From: CAWCVR01 sp963799105
GTDB lineage: Bacteria; Acidobacteriota; Terriglobia; Bryobacterales; Bryobacteraceae
Reading direction: 5' to 3'
Length of the DNA stretch: 64,000 nucleotides
Assembly (NCBI GenBank): GCA_963799105.1
Contig: CAWCVR010000020.1
Coordinates: forward strand, 33,621 to 97,620
Positions 52,692 to 61,057 of this stretch are shown in pieces. The translations under genes were made by a program, and so were the position numbers. Every line of letters starts with the position of its first letter. Position 1 is the stretch's first letter. Under the pieces are notes generated by a model. The model worked only from the letters and a program-made list of their open reading frames with translations. It did not search any database and was not told where the DNA came from.

Positions 52692-54131
52692 ATGGCCTCC
52701 AGCGTTAGTTCTCTTACATCGGCTACATCGAACATGGGCCTGACGGCGAACTCCAGTTCGAGTTCCTCGACTTCGAGTTCCGGCAGCAGTAACTTTACCG
52801 GCACCAGCCAGTATTCCCAAGACCTGCAAAACGCGATCACCCACGCGGTGCAAATCGCGGATCTGCCGATTACGTTGCTGCAAAACCAGCAGACCACCCT
52901 GACGGACCAGTCCACCGAACTGACCACCATGGACGGCCTGCTCTCGACCCTGCAAACGTCGGTGCAGTCCATCCAATCGGCCATGGACGGATCTTCCTAC
53001 ACGGCCGACATTTCCGATCCGACGGTGGTCGGCGCGACCCTGACCGATGGAGCGGCGGAAGGCGTCTACCCGATCGAAGTGCAGGACATTGGCTCGTATG
53101 CGTCGGGCACGACCGACAGCGACTGGGGGACACCGGCCTCCAGCGCCACCTTTAACCTGGTGGTGAACGGGCAATCGTATGCGATTTCGAGCACCGATAC
53201 CAGCGCCAGCGGAATTGCCACCGCCATCAATCAGCAGTACGGCAACCTGGTGCAGGCTACGGTGCTCAACGCGGGATCGGGGAGCACTCCCAGCACGCGC
53301 ATTTCGCTGCAGGCGGCCTCGCTCGGGTCGGAAACGCTGGACCTCCAGACCTCCAGCGGCACCAGCCTGTTTGGCCCATCCGGCCAATCCGTGGCCGGAT
53401 CTCAGGCGGAGTACAGCATTCCGGGCACCGGGGCGGCGCCGATCTACACCAATTCCCGGCAGGTGACGATCTCGCCGGGCGTCACCCTGACACTGCTGTC
53501 GGCATCGCCGGGAAACGAGGTGGATGTCACGGTCTCGCGGCCGGATTCGACCGTGTCCACGGCGCTTTCCAGCTTCGCCGACGCCTATAACGCGGTGGTG
53601 GACGAAGTGGTCAAGCAGCGCGGCCAGAACGCCGGACCGCTGCAGGGGAGCCCGGTCCTCGAAAGCATCCAACAGGTACTCAGCCAACTCGGCACCTACA
53701 ATTCTTCGAGCGGCACCGTGAACAACCTGAATGACCTGGGACTGGACCTGGACGAGAACGGCGACGGCCACCTGACGTTCACTTCCATGAACCTGGCCGC
53801 CACCGATATCGGAAACTCCACGGGGGTGGATGGGTTTCTGGGGAGCAGCACCACGGGAGGGTTTCTCGAAATGGCCACCAACGCCCTCACCAGTTTGGAA
53901 GACCCGTTCACGGGGATCGTCAAGAACGCCGAGACCAACCTGCAAAGCCAAATCACCGACATCGGCGCCAACATCACCACCAAGCAGAACCAGGTGACTC
54001 AAATGACCACCACCCTGACCAATCAAATGGCCCAGGCCGACGCCATGCTATCGACCCTGGAACAGCAGTACGACTCCATCAACCAGTTGTTCCAGGCCGA
54101 ACAGACCGCCGAGCAGGAGCTGACCCTGTGA
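52692..54131 (+). CDS. fliD: flagellar filament capping protein FliD
   Basis: 479 residues, ATG 52692 with GGAG upstream, 97 bp after flagellin. Forms the cap under which flagellin polymerises. N-terminal FliD_N helices (QDLQNAITHAVQIADLPITL), MDGLLSTLQTSVQSIQS, central beta domains, and the C-terminal coiled region (TNLQSQITDIGANITTKQNQ, MLSTLEQQYDSINQLFQ). The Ser-rich start is unusual. Its TGA overlaps the next GTG. Confidence 0.93.
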   Translation: MASSVSSLTSATSNMGLTANSSSSSSTSSSGSSNFTGTSQYSQDLQNAITHAVQIADLPITLLQNQQTTLTDQSTELTTMDGLLSTLQTSVQSIQSAMDGSSYTADISDPTVVGATLTDGAAEGVYPIEVQDIGSYASGTTDSDWGTPASSATFNLVVNGQSYAISSTDTSASGIATAINQQYGNLVQATVLNAGSGSTPSTRISLQAASLGSETLDLQTSSGTSLFGPSGQSVAGSQAEYSIPGTGAAPIYTNSRQVTISPGVTLTLLSASPGNEVDVTVSRPDSTVSTALSSFADAYNAVVDEVVKQRGQNAGPLQGSPVLESIQQVLSQLGTYNSSSGTVNNLNDLGLDLDENGDGHLTFTSMNLAATDIGNSTGVDGFLGSSTTGGFLEMATNALTSLEDPFTGIVKNAETNLQSQITDIGANITTKQNQVTQMTTTLTNQMAQADAMLSTLEQQYDSINQLFQAEQTAEQELTL

Positions 54132-54445
54132 GCGAAGCGGCGCCACGCGAACCACCGGGGCCCGGCGGTTTGCCGCAGCGGATCCGCAAGGCGGTGGCAT
54201 CGGGCGAGTTTCCCAAAGCCCGGCTGCTCTGGGAAGAATACGGCGAGACGTTCCGCACCGGCCGGTTGCGCGGTCCGCTGCCGCTCGGCCGGCTGGCGGA
54301 GGCGCGCGAACTCGCCCGCTGGACCCGCATGGCCGCCCTCTCGGCCCGCGCCCACGCACAGGCCAGGCTCAACCAGATCGCCGTGGCGCAGAAGTACGGA
54401 TGTCCCCAGGAGCAGCCCAGGACCAGGATCATGGCGAGGTTCTAG
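54128..54445 (+). CDS. small protein in the FliT/FliS position (flagellar chaperone-like)
   Basis: 105 residues, GTG 54128 overlapping the fliD stop by 4 bp. Mostly helical, basic, with LPQRIRKAVASGEFPKARLL and AREL-ARWTRMAALSARAHAQ. I find no clear family match; position directly after fliD is where the export chaperones FliS and FliT usually lie, so a chaperone role is inferred. The TAG stop is formed by the edge of a 130 bp repeat. Confidence 0.65.
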   Translation: MSEAAPREPPGPGGLPQRIRKAVASGEFPKARLLWEEYGETFRTGRLRGPLPLGRLAEARELARWTRMAALSARAHAQARLNQIAVAQKYGCPQEQPRTRIMARF

Positions 54446-54571
54446 GGCCGCGACCGTGTGATTTGGTGCCATTACCGGGCGGCTCGCTCACGCTCGCGGT
54501 TCTGTCCGGAACCGCGAGCGTGAGCGAGCCGCCCGTGGCAAAGGAACAGCTTCTCGCGGTCAAGGCACTAG
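54442..54571 (-). repeat. 130 bp CTAG-bounded palindromic repeat, copy 4
   Basis: Same orientation and length as copy 2, CTAG at both ends; its first CTAG gives the stop of the gene at 54128. One base change in each arm (GGCGGCTCG/CGAGCCGCC) is compensated, so the hairpin is kept. Confidence 0.92.
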
Positions 54572-54613
54572 GGCCGGTTGAAACCCCGCGCTGCTGGCCA
54601 CCCCCACACCCAG

Positions 54614-54696
54614 TTGGATCAACTCGATCCAAACCCCTGCGTAACGTATTGTTTCTAAAGCCTCTCCCATTGCCGGATTGGATCAAGTTGATCCAA
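54614..54696 (+). promoter_or_regulatory. two 19 bp palindromic operator-like sites
   Basis: TTGGATCAACTCGATCCAA (54614-54632) and TTGGATCAAGTTGATCCAA (54678-54696) differ at two central positions. The second has perfect 9 bp arms around one base. Centres are 64 bp apart, 38-120 bp upstream of ATG 54735. They look like a paired operator for a dimeric repressor. Confidence 0.6.
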
Positions 54697-54734
54697 TCTC
54701 TTGCCCGTCGGCCGCTCGGCGGCCTTATGCTGGA

Positions 54735-57092
54735 ATGGTGGGCGGCGTACCCCCAGCTCGATCGGCTCTCATCCTGATCGGAGTCACGGCGGCAGGCGCG
54801 CAGATCGTTTTCATGCGGGAGTTGATGGTCGAGTTCCGCGGGAACGAGATCTCCATCGGCCTGGCGCTGGGAACCTGGCTCTTCTGGACGGCGATGGGCA
54901 GCGTCGCGGCGGGCAGTTTCGCGGCGCGCGCCGGGAACCCGCTCCGGCTGGTTGCGGTTCTCGAGGCGCTGCTGGCCCTGGCCCTGCCGGCCACGGTGCT
55001 GGCGGTGCGCGCCGCCGGGACGGCCATCGAGCCGGTGCCCGGGGAAAGCTTCGGACCGGGTTCCATGGTCCTGATCTCGCTCGCCACTCTGAGCGCGTGC
55101 TGCGCGCTTTCGGGCGCGCTGTTTCCGGCCGCCAGCCGGCTCTTCCGGGACCGGCCGGCCGCCGGCGCAGCCGGGTCGGCGTATCTGTGGGAAGCGATCG
55201 GCGCGGCAGCCGGGGGACTGCTGGCGGGGCTGGTGCTGATCCGCCATTTCAGCCCCCTCGAAATCGCCTGGGGATTGAGCCTCGCCAACGCCCTCGCCGC
55301 TTGTGGATTTGCGGCGCGCGCGCGGTGGCGCGGCGGTTTCCTGGTGGCCGCGGCGCCGTTGGTTCTGATCGTGTGCGCGCTCTCGGGCACTCTGGCGAGG
55401 TGGGATGCCTGGAGCCTGCGGCGGATGTGGCCGGGATTCCAACTGGTGGCCACGCGCAACTCGGTGTACGGGAACCTGGCGGTGGTGGAATCCGAGGGAG
55501 CGCGCAGCGGTTACGAGAACGGACTGCGGCTGTTTACGGTTCCCGACCCGGAGGCCGCCGAGGAAGCGGTCGACTACGCCCTGCTCGAAGCCCCGGCGCC
55601 GCGCAGCGTGCTGCTGATAGGCGGCGGCCTGAATGGCAGCGCGGCCGAGGCGCTGCGGCACACAGGCGTCGAGCGGCTCGATTATGTCGAACTCGACCCG
55701 GCCATCCTGGACATGGCCCGCGATTTCTTCCCCGACCAATGGACCGCGCTGCGGGCCGACCCGCGGGTGCGCATTCACGCCATCGACGGGCGGCTGTTCG
55801 TTGCTACCGCGACCGCGAGCTGGGATGCCATCGTGGTGAACCTGCCGGATCCGCAGACCGCGCAGTTGAACCGCTTCTTCACCGATGGATTCTTCCGGGA
55901 GGCCGCCGCCAGGCTGACCGATACGGGAATCCTGTCCTTTGCATTAGCGGGGTCGGAGACCTACATCCCCGAGAACCTGGCCGAACTCCTGCGATGCATG
56001 AACCGGACGGCGCGGTCGGTGTTTCCGGAAGTGGCGGCCATGCCGGGAGAGACCATCCACTTCTTCGCGGCCAGGCGGCGCGGGGTGCTGGCGGCGGGGC
56101 CCGAGGAACTGCTGGCGCGGCTGCGAGCGCGCCATTTGCGTACGCGCTACGTGCGCGAGTATTACATCCCGTTTCGCATGGCGCCGGACCGGGTGCGCGA
56201 CCTGGACGAGCAGATTCGTCCGCTGCCGGACACGCCGGTGAACCGCGATTCGCATCCGGTGGCGTATTACTTCGATGTGGCGCTGTGGAGCAGCCAGTTC
56301 CACCAGGGGTACCGCCGGGCTTTTGGCGCGCTGGCGAAGGTCCCGTTCGGCGCGGCGGCAGGCTTTGCGGGCGGGCTGGCGCTGTTGGCGGCGGCGGGCT
56401 GCCGGCTGCTGCCCGGCAGAGAAAGGCGCCGGCGTGCGGGCGCGGGGTTCTGCACGCTGGCGATGGGCTTCGCCGCCATCGGGATGGAGATCCTTCTGCT
56501 GCTCGGCTTCCAGGCGGCCTATGGATACGTCTATACCGAACTGGCGCTGCTGATCGCGGCATTCATGGCTGGAGTGGCCGCGGGCAGTTGGCTGGGGCTG
56601 TGGGGCGGACCCCCTGGTCCGCAGCCGGCCCCCTGGCCGGCTCCTCGCCAGTGCCAAGCTCTTGATTCGGCTAGCGAAGGGCGGGACGAGGGCGTCCCGC
56701 GCGGACCGGGGGGTAGCGCGGGGCTCCGCCTGGCGGCCGTGCAGGCGCTCACGGCGCTGGTGTGCCTTGCCGCTGGAATGCCGGTCGCGTCCGGCGCGTG
56801 GTTTCCATGCATGGCCTTCGTGGCGGGATCGCTCGGCGGGTTCGAGTTTCCTCTGGCGGCGAGCCTCTTCACCGCTGGCTCAGGGCGCGGCGCGGGAACT
56901 CTGTATGCCCTCGACCTGGCGGGCTCGTGCCTGGGCGCCGTGCTGTTCAGCGTCTACTTGATTCCAGTGTTCGGCTTCCTCAGAACCGGGCTGCTGATGG
57001 CTCTGGTAAGCCTGGCGGCGGGTCTGACGGCCATGCTGTCGTTTCTCGAAGAGCGGCCGTGGTTTTCTTTTCTCCGAAGACCAGCGCGGTGA
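54735..57092 (+). CDS. membrane-embedded spermidine-synthase-like (fused MFS/SpeE-type) protein
   Basis: 785 residues, ATG 54735. N-terminal ~7 hydrophobic helices (residues 8-220), a spermidine-synthase-like methyltransferase-fold domain (~235-480: SVYGNLAVVE, SVLLIGGGLNGSAAEALRH, LDYVELDPAILDMARDFF, DAIVVNLPDPQTAQLNRFFT), then more membrane helices. The polyamine-site Asp region is only partly kept. Such fused proteins are common in acidobacteria and Deltaproteobacteria; the reaction is not established. Residues ~622-660 (GLWGGPPGPQPAPWPAPRQC onward) are encoded by an intergenic-type repeat inserted in frame between two membrane helices. The 3' 113 bp overlap the convergent Memo gene. Confidence 0.82.
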   Translation: MVGGVPPARSALILIGVTAAGAQIVFMRELMVEFRGNEISIGLALGTWLFWTAMGSVAAGSFAARAGNPLRLVAVLEALLALALPATVLAVRAAGTAIEPVPGESFGPGSMVLISLATLSACCALSGALFPAASRLFRDRPAAGAAGSAYLWEAIGAAAGGLLAGLVLIRHFSPLEIAWGLSLANALAACGFAARARWRGGFLVAAAPLVLIVCALSGTLARWDAWSLRRMWPGFQLVATRNSVYGNLAVVESEGARSGYENGLRLFTVPDPEAAEEAVDYALLEAPAPRSVLLIGGGLNGSAAEALRHTGVERLDYVELDPAILDMARDFFPDQWTALRADPRVRIHAIDGRLFVATATASWDAIVVNLPDPQTAQLNRFFTDGFFREAAARLTDTGILSFALAGSETYIPENLAELLRCMNRTARSVFPEVAAMPGETIHFFAARRRGVLAAGPEELLARLRARHLRTRYVREYYIPFRMAPDRVRDLDEQIRPLPDTPVNRDSHPVAYYFDVALWSSQFHQGYRRAFGALAKVPFGAAAGFAGGLALLAAAGCRLLPGRERRRRAGAGFCTLAMGFAAIGMEILLLLGFQAAYGYVYTELALLIAAFMAGVAAGSWLGLWGGPPGPQPAPWPAPRQCQALDSASEGRDEGVPRGPGGSAGLRLAAVQALTALVCLAAGMPVASGAWFPCMAFVAGSLGGFEFPLAASLFTAGSGRGAGTLYALDLAGSCLGAVLFSVYLIPVFGFLRTGLLMALVSLAAGLTAMLSFLEERPWFSFLRRPAR
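56600..56715. repeat. GTGGGGCGGACC inverted-repeat element, copy 4, inside a CDS
   Basis: Starts GTGGGGCGGACCCCCTGG and shares the GCCGGCCCCCTGGCCGGC core; the right end is diverged (GCGGACCGGGGGGTAGCGC). Lies in frame in the spermidine-synthase-like gene. Confidence 0.88.
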
Positions 57093-58566
57093 AGCGGAAG
57101 AGGTCGGCGGCGGGATCCTTCCATGTGCCAGCCGGCAGCATGGCCTTGTAGCAGACCTGCTGCAAGAAGGTGTTGCGGTCCCAGTGCTCTTCAACCGGGA
57201 CCTGGGGCAGCAGCAATCCCTCGACGCCGCCCTTGCGGATGAGCAGGCCATCGAGCCCCACCTGGATTTCCTTGACGTCCAGCACCCGGCGCATGGGCGA
57301 CAGGACGGAGATTTCGTATTCCAAACCGGCCAGCTCGCCGGTGGTGACGGGCCGGAAGCGCGGGTCGTTCAACGCCGCGGCGCGGGCCACGTCGCGCACC
57401 GTGAGGTACAGGGGCTTGATGGGCGCGACGTAGCCGATGCAGCCGCGCAGACCGCCGTGCAGATGAAGCGTGACGAACGCTCCCCGCTCGTGAGCCAGCG
57501 CCTCGCTCTTGGGCGCCGGGGCGTCGTAAACCTTGCGGTCGTGAACGGCGGCCTCCACGGATTTGCGGGCGATCTCCATCAGCTCGTCCTTTTCGGACTG
57601 GCTCAACGCGAAGGCTTTCTCGCGGGTGGCGCCATCGGCCGGGCCCTTCAACAAGGCCACGGCGCCGTAACCCACCACGCGGCTCTTATCGCCGGTCGCG
57701 TCGCCGGAGTTGGCGTAGTGGAGCACCCGTGCCTCGGTAGCGCCCAACCTTTCGGCGGCCATCATGGTGGCGATGATGGGACCTCCGCCGCAGGCTTCCC
57801 ACACGCGGAGATCGAAGTTGCGCGACATGCTGAGGTAGTCCCACTCCCCGATGGCCGTCAGGGTCTTATGATCGGTCTCGACCGCCTGTTCGTAGGTGTG
57901 GTAGTGCGAAAGATCGCTACTGGCGACGATCAGGGTGTGCGTGCCCTGGATTAGCTTGGCCAGCGCCAGTCCCAGCGCGCGGCAGTTTTCATAGCTCTGG
58001 TCGCCCATGACGATGGGCACGATGGGGACGTTTCCCAAGGTGCGCTGCAGGAAGGGCAACTGGACTTCGAGCGCGTGTTCGGGACGGTCCGCGGTGGGGG
58101 TGTGGCCCACGCCGGACAGCTTGATGGACGGGTCCATGGCGGCGAGTTTGGCGGCAAACCCGCGGTCCACGGGAACCTGGCCGAGCGGCGTGGAATAGGC
58201 GTCGCCATCGTACACCGAGGAGAAGTCGAAGGCTTCGTAGTGAGACGGCGCGATGATCACCACGCGGTCCACCTTCCGGCCCTTGAGCAGGGCATAGGAG
58301 TACGCGGCCACCGGCCCGGAGTAAACGTATCCGGCGTGCGGCGACACCACTGCCACCAGGTCCTGGACGGGCGCGGGGGCGGCACGCGCCAGGAAATCGT
58401 CCAGCATGCCACCGAGTTCCTTGGGGTCGGCGGGGTAAAACGACCCGGCCACCGCGGGCGGCCTGACTTTCGGCGCCGCGCCGCGGCTGACGTTTTTCGG
58501 ATAGATCAAGAGAATCACCAATACTAGCAGGGTGGCCGCGACGACGGCCAGAGATGGAGCTTTCAT
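56980..58566 (-). CDS. amrA: AmmeMemoRadiSam system protein: Memo-AMMECR1 fusion
   Basis: 528 residues, ATG 58566 overlapping the previous gene by 4 bp. One N-terminal membrane helix (LAVVAATLLVLVILLIY), Memo domain ~40-300 (VSPHAGYVYSGPVAAYSYAL, VIIAPSHYEAFDFSSVY, SSDLSHYHTYEQAVETDH, ACGGGPI), and AMMECR1 domain ~335-510 (GAFVTLHLHGGLRGCIGYV, EYEISVLSPMRR, QVPVEEHWDRNTFLQQVCYK). Memo, AMMECR1 and a radical SAM enzyme co-occur as the AmmeMemoRadiSam system, whose reaction is not firmly known. The C-terminal ~35 residues extend past the domain into the convergent gene. Confidence 0.9.
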   Translation of the reverse strand: MKAPSLAVVAATLLVLVILLIYPKNVSRGAAPKVRPPAVAGSFYPADPKELGGMLDDFLARAAPAPVQDLVAVVSPHAGYVYSGPVAAYSYALLKGRKVDRVVIIAPSHYEAFDFSSVYDGDAYSTPLGQVPVDRGFAAKLAAMDPSIKLSGVGHTPTADRPEHALEVQLPFLQRTLGNVPIVPIVMGDQSYENCRALGLALAKLIQGTHTLIVASSDLSHYHTYEQAVETDHKTLTAIGEWDYLSMSRNFDLRVWEACGGGPIIATMMAAERLGATEARVLHYANSGDATGDKSRVVGYGAVALLKGPADGATREKAFALSQSEKDELMEIARKSVEAAVHDRKVYDAPAPKSEALAHERGAFVTLHLHGGLRGCIGYVAPIKPLYLTVRDVARAAALNDPRFRPVTTGELAGLEYEISVLSPMRRVLDVKEIQVGLDGLLIRKGGVEGLLLPQVPVEEHWDRNTFLQQVCYKAMLPAGTWKDPAADLFRFTALVFGEKKTTAALRETTAWPSDPPPGLPEPSAARF

Positions 58567-59690
58567 ACGCGTAGCAATCCCTCCCACACACCCGGAATGG
58601 GCTGCTGGCAGAACTGGCACTTGCCCCGGTCGAGATGCAATCCGGCGATGGTGAAGCCGGCGCGCTCGATCACCATGCGGCGGCACTTGGGGCAGTATGT
58701 ATTCTCGGCGGGATGGCCGGGAACGTTGCCGATGTAGACATAGTGGAGACCTTCGGCGTCGGCGATCGCCTTGGCGCGCTCCAGCGTCTCGAGCGGCGTG
58801 GGCGGCAGGTTCTTCAACAGATAGTCGGGATGGAACCTGGTAAAGTGCAGCGGGACATCGGGGCCGAGCTCGGTTTTCACCCAGCGGGCCAGTCCCTTGA
58901 TCTCTTCGCCGGAATCGTTCAAGGTGGGAATCACCAGGTAGACGATCTCCAACCAGACGCCGTACTTGCGGATGGCCGCCAGGGTCTTCAGCACGCTGGG
59001 GAGGTCGCCGTTGACGACCTCGCGATAGAACTTCTGCGAGTATGCCTTGAGGTCGATCTTGATGGCATCGACGCGCCGGCACATCTCCTTGAGGGGCTCG
59101 TCCTGGATGTAGCCGCCGGAGATGACCACGCTCTTAACGCCAGAGGCGCGGCCGGCATCGGCGGCGTCCAGAACGTATTCGCAGAAGATCACGGGCTCGT
59201 TGTACGTGTAGGCGATCGAGACGGCGTGCGATTCGCGCGCCGCGGCGGCCAGCTTCTGGGGCGGCATGTAGGTGCTGGTCAACTGCTCGGGCCGGGCCTG
59301 CGAGATCTCCCAGTTCTGACACATTTTGCAATTGACGTTGCAGCCGGCGGTGGCGATAGAGAAGGCCAGCGAGCCGGGCGCGAAGTGGAACAGGGGCTTC
59401 TTCTCGATGGGGTCCACGTGGGCGCTGCAGATCCGCCCGTAGACCAGCGAGTAATACGTGCCGCCGCGGTTTTCGCGGACGCCGCAGTAGCCGCGCTCGC
59501 GGTCGTCGATCACGCATTCGCGCGGGCATAGTTTGCAGCGGATCCGCCGGGATGGCATCTTTTCGTAGAAACGGGCCTCGACGACGAACCGCGCATCCTC
59601 GGCGGCGGGCGTTCCCGCGGCGGCGCCCGCGCCGGCCGCGGCGAGCAACGGAAGTGTAACCATGTTCTTCAGCGCCTCCCGGCGATCCAT
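58563..59690 (-). CDS. amrS: AmmeMemoRadiSam system radical SAM enzyme
   Basis: 375 residues, ATG 59690. Cluster motif Cys117-x3-Cys121-x2-Cys124 in CNVNCKMCQNW, preceded by CKLCPRECVIDDRERGYCG and LVYGRICSAHVDPIEKKPLF, typical of this pyruvate-formate-lyase-activase-like family. Extra cysteine pairs at the C-terminus (CPKCRR, CQFC). Residues 1-26 form a leader with MDRREALKNMV and a hydrophobic stretch, unusual for a radical SAM enzyme and suggesting export or membrane anchoring. Four bases after the DUF362 gene and overlapping the Memo gene. Confidence 0.92.
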   Translation of the reverse strand: MDRREALKNMVTLPLLAAAGAGAAAGTPAAEDARFVVEARFYEKMPSRRIRCKLCPRECVIDDRERGYCGVRENRGGTYYSLVYGRICSAHVDPIEKKPLFHFAPGSLAFSIATAGCNVNCKMCQNWEISQARPEQLTSTYMPPQKLAAAARESHAVSIAYTYNEPVIFCEYVLDAADAGRASGVKSVVISGGYIQDEPLKEMCRRVDAIKIDLKAYSQKFYREVVNGDLPSVLKTLAAIRKYGVWLEIVYLVIPTLNDSGEEIKGLARWVKTELGPDVPLHFTRFHPDYLLKNLPPTPLETLERAKAIADAEGLHYVYIGNVPGHPAENTYCPKCRRMVIERAGFTIAGLHLDRGKCQFCQQPIPGVWEGLLRV

Positions 59691-59694
59691 GTAG

Positions 59695-60660
59695 TCAGAT
59701 CTCCATCTTGTCGATCAGGCCCGGGTCGTTGGTTCCGAGCCGGTGCTGGGCGTCGGCGGCCCGGGCGATGTACGCCGGTTCGCGGCGGACCCCGCGCAGC
59801 GCGGGCAGGCCCTTCTCCGCGCGTTTCCGTTCGATGATTTGCCAGCCCGTATAATCCAGAGCCACCGGGTCGCGCGAGGCCACGATCCCGCGAAACGGCC
59901 AGGACCAGTGGGGCATAAAGGACGGCCCGCCTTCGTACTGCGGCGCGAGGGCGTCGCAGATGTGCAGCCGGACCTTGCGGCGGATGGGCGGCAGCATGTA
60001 GACATCGGCCACGTAAGGGTCGCCCGCGTTGGAATGATACTTATTGGGATTGTGTATGGCGCCGAAGAAGTTCTTCAGGGCCATGGTGACGCCGGCGATG
60101 CCATGATCCTTGAGCACTGGCAGATTGATCACGGCGTCGCAGGTGCGGGTGAGGGTGGTGGAGAGGAGACTGCCGGCTTCGCCGAAAGTGGCGAGGTCGC
60201 TTTCGTAGCCGGCAGTATCGTTGCCGATGTAGCGAATGCGGCCGGAATGCGTGGACGGGCGAAAGCCGGCGCTTTCCAGGTCGGAATCGAGGCGGTCCCA
60301 GACGACCAGGTCGCCCGCGCGGATGCCGGCCTGTTGCAGCCGTTCGCAGACGGCTTCTACGAGCACGGGACTGGTGGAAGCGCCGCCGCGGCCGGCCAGA
60401 CAGTTCACCTTCAGGCCCACCACTTCGCCCGGCCGGACGATCTTCTTCCACGCCGCGAGCGGCGAATCGGCATCGCAGACGCCCTGCACGGCGCGGTCGA
60501 GGAGGCGCAGCAGGCGGGCGGAATCGATGGCGTTGTCGGGGTCGCGGGCGATCGCGACCTTCGATCTGGCCTGGGCGGGAACGGGACGGGCAAGCGCACC
60601 GGCGAGACAGGCGCGCAGGAGGCCGCGGCGAGTGGTGCCGGGTTTTCGTTCCGTATGCAA
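59695..60660 (-). CDS. DUF362 domain protein, exported
   Basis: 321 residues, TTG start at 60660. A twin-arginine-like leader (TTRRGLLRACLAGALARP) is followed by the DUF362 fold (VGLKVNCLAGRGGASTSPVL, DLVVWDRLDSDLESAGF, DAVINLPVLKDHGIAGVTMA-LKNFFGAI, VASRDPVALDYTGW). The ferredoxin-like cysteine clusters found in some relatives are absent. First gene of the three-gene operon with the AmmeMemoRadiSam proteins; DUF362 proteins are frequent neighbours of that system. Reaction unknown. Confidence 0.88.
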   Translation of the reverse strand: MHTERKPGTTRRGLLRACLAGALARPVPAQARSKVAIARDPDNAIDSARLLRLLDRAVQGVCDADSPLAAWKKIVRPGEVVGLKVNCLAGRGGASTSPVLVEAVCERLQQAGIRAGDLVVWDRLDSDLESAGFRPSTHSGRIRYIGNDTAGYESDLATFGEAGSLLSTTLTRTCDAVINLPVLKDHGIAGVTMALKNFFGAIHNPNKYHSNAGDPYVADVYMLPPIRRKVRLHICDALAPQYEGGPSFMPHWSWPFRGIVASRDPVALDYTGWQIIERKRAEKGLPALRGVRREPAYIARAADAQHRLGTNDPGLIDKMEI

Positions 60661-60734
60661 CGTTCGCCCCCGCCGGTGGATTCGGTGATCCCGATTCCGT
60701 TATAGCACTTGGCGGGGACGGGAGTGGAGGGCAG

Positions 60735-60860
60735 GTGGGGCGGACCCCCCGGTCCGCGCGGGACGCCCCCGTCCCGCATCCGCAACGACGATATCGGCAT
60801 CTTGCAGGGCACGAGCAGGCCGGCCAGGGGGCCGGCCGCGGACGAGGGCGTCCGCCCCAC
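60735..60860. repeat. GTGGGGCGGACC inverted-repeat element, copy 5
   Basis: Ends GTGGGGCGGACCCCCCGG and GGGCGTCCGCCCCAC. It occupies the first half of the 397 bp gap between the DUF362 and GH51 genes; the rest shows no gene. Confidence 0.9.
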
Positions 60861-61057
60861 AGGTTGCGCAGATGTCCGGCAGCGGGAAAAGTATGCGGCG
60901 TTGCGCTCTGAGTCTGCGCTGTGGCGGGGCTTGCCACTATGGGATGAAACGGGGGGCCGCAACGGCAGCAGCCGGGTATATACTCGTCCGAGAGTGCCGT
61001 GCGACCGGTATCTCCGCCTCGGCTGGTCGAAGGAACCAGAGAACGGGAGTTGCGCCA

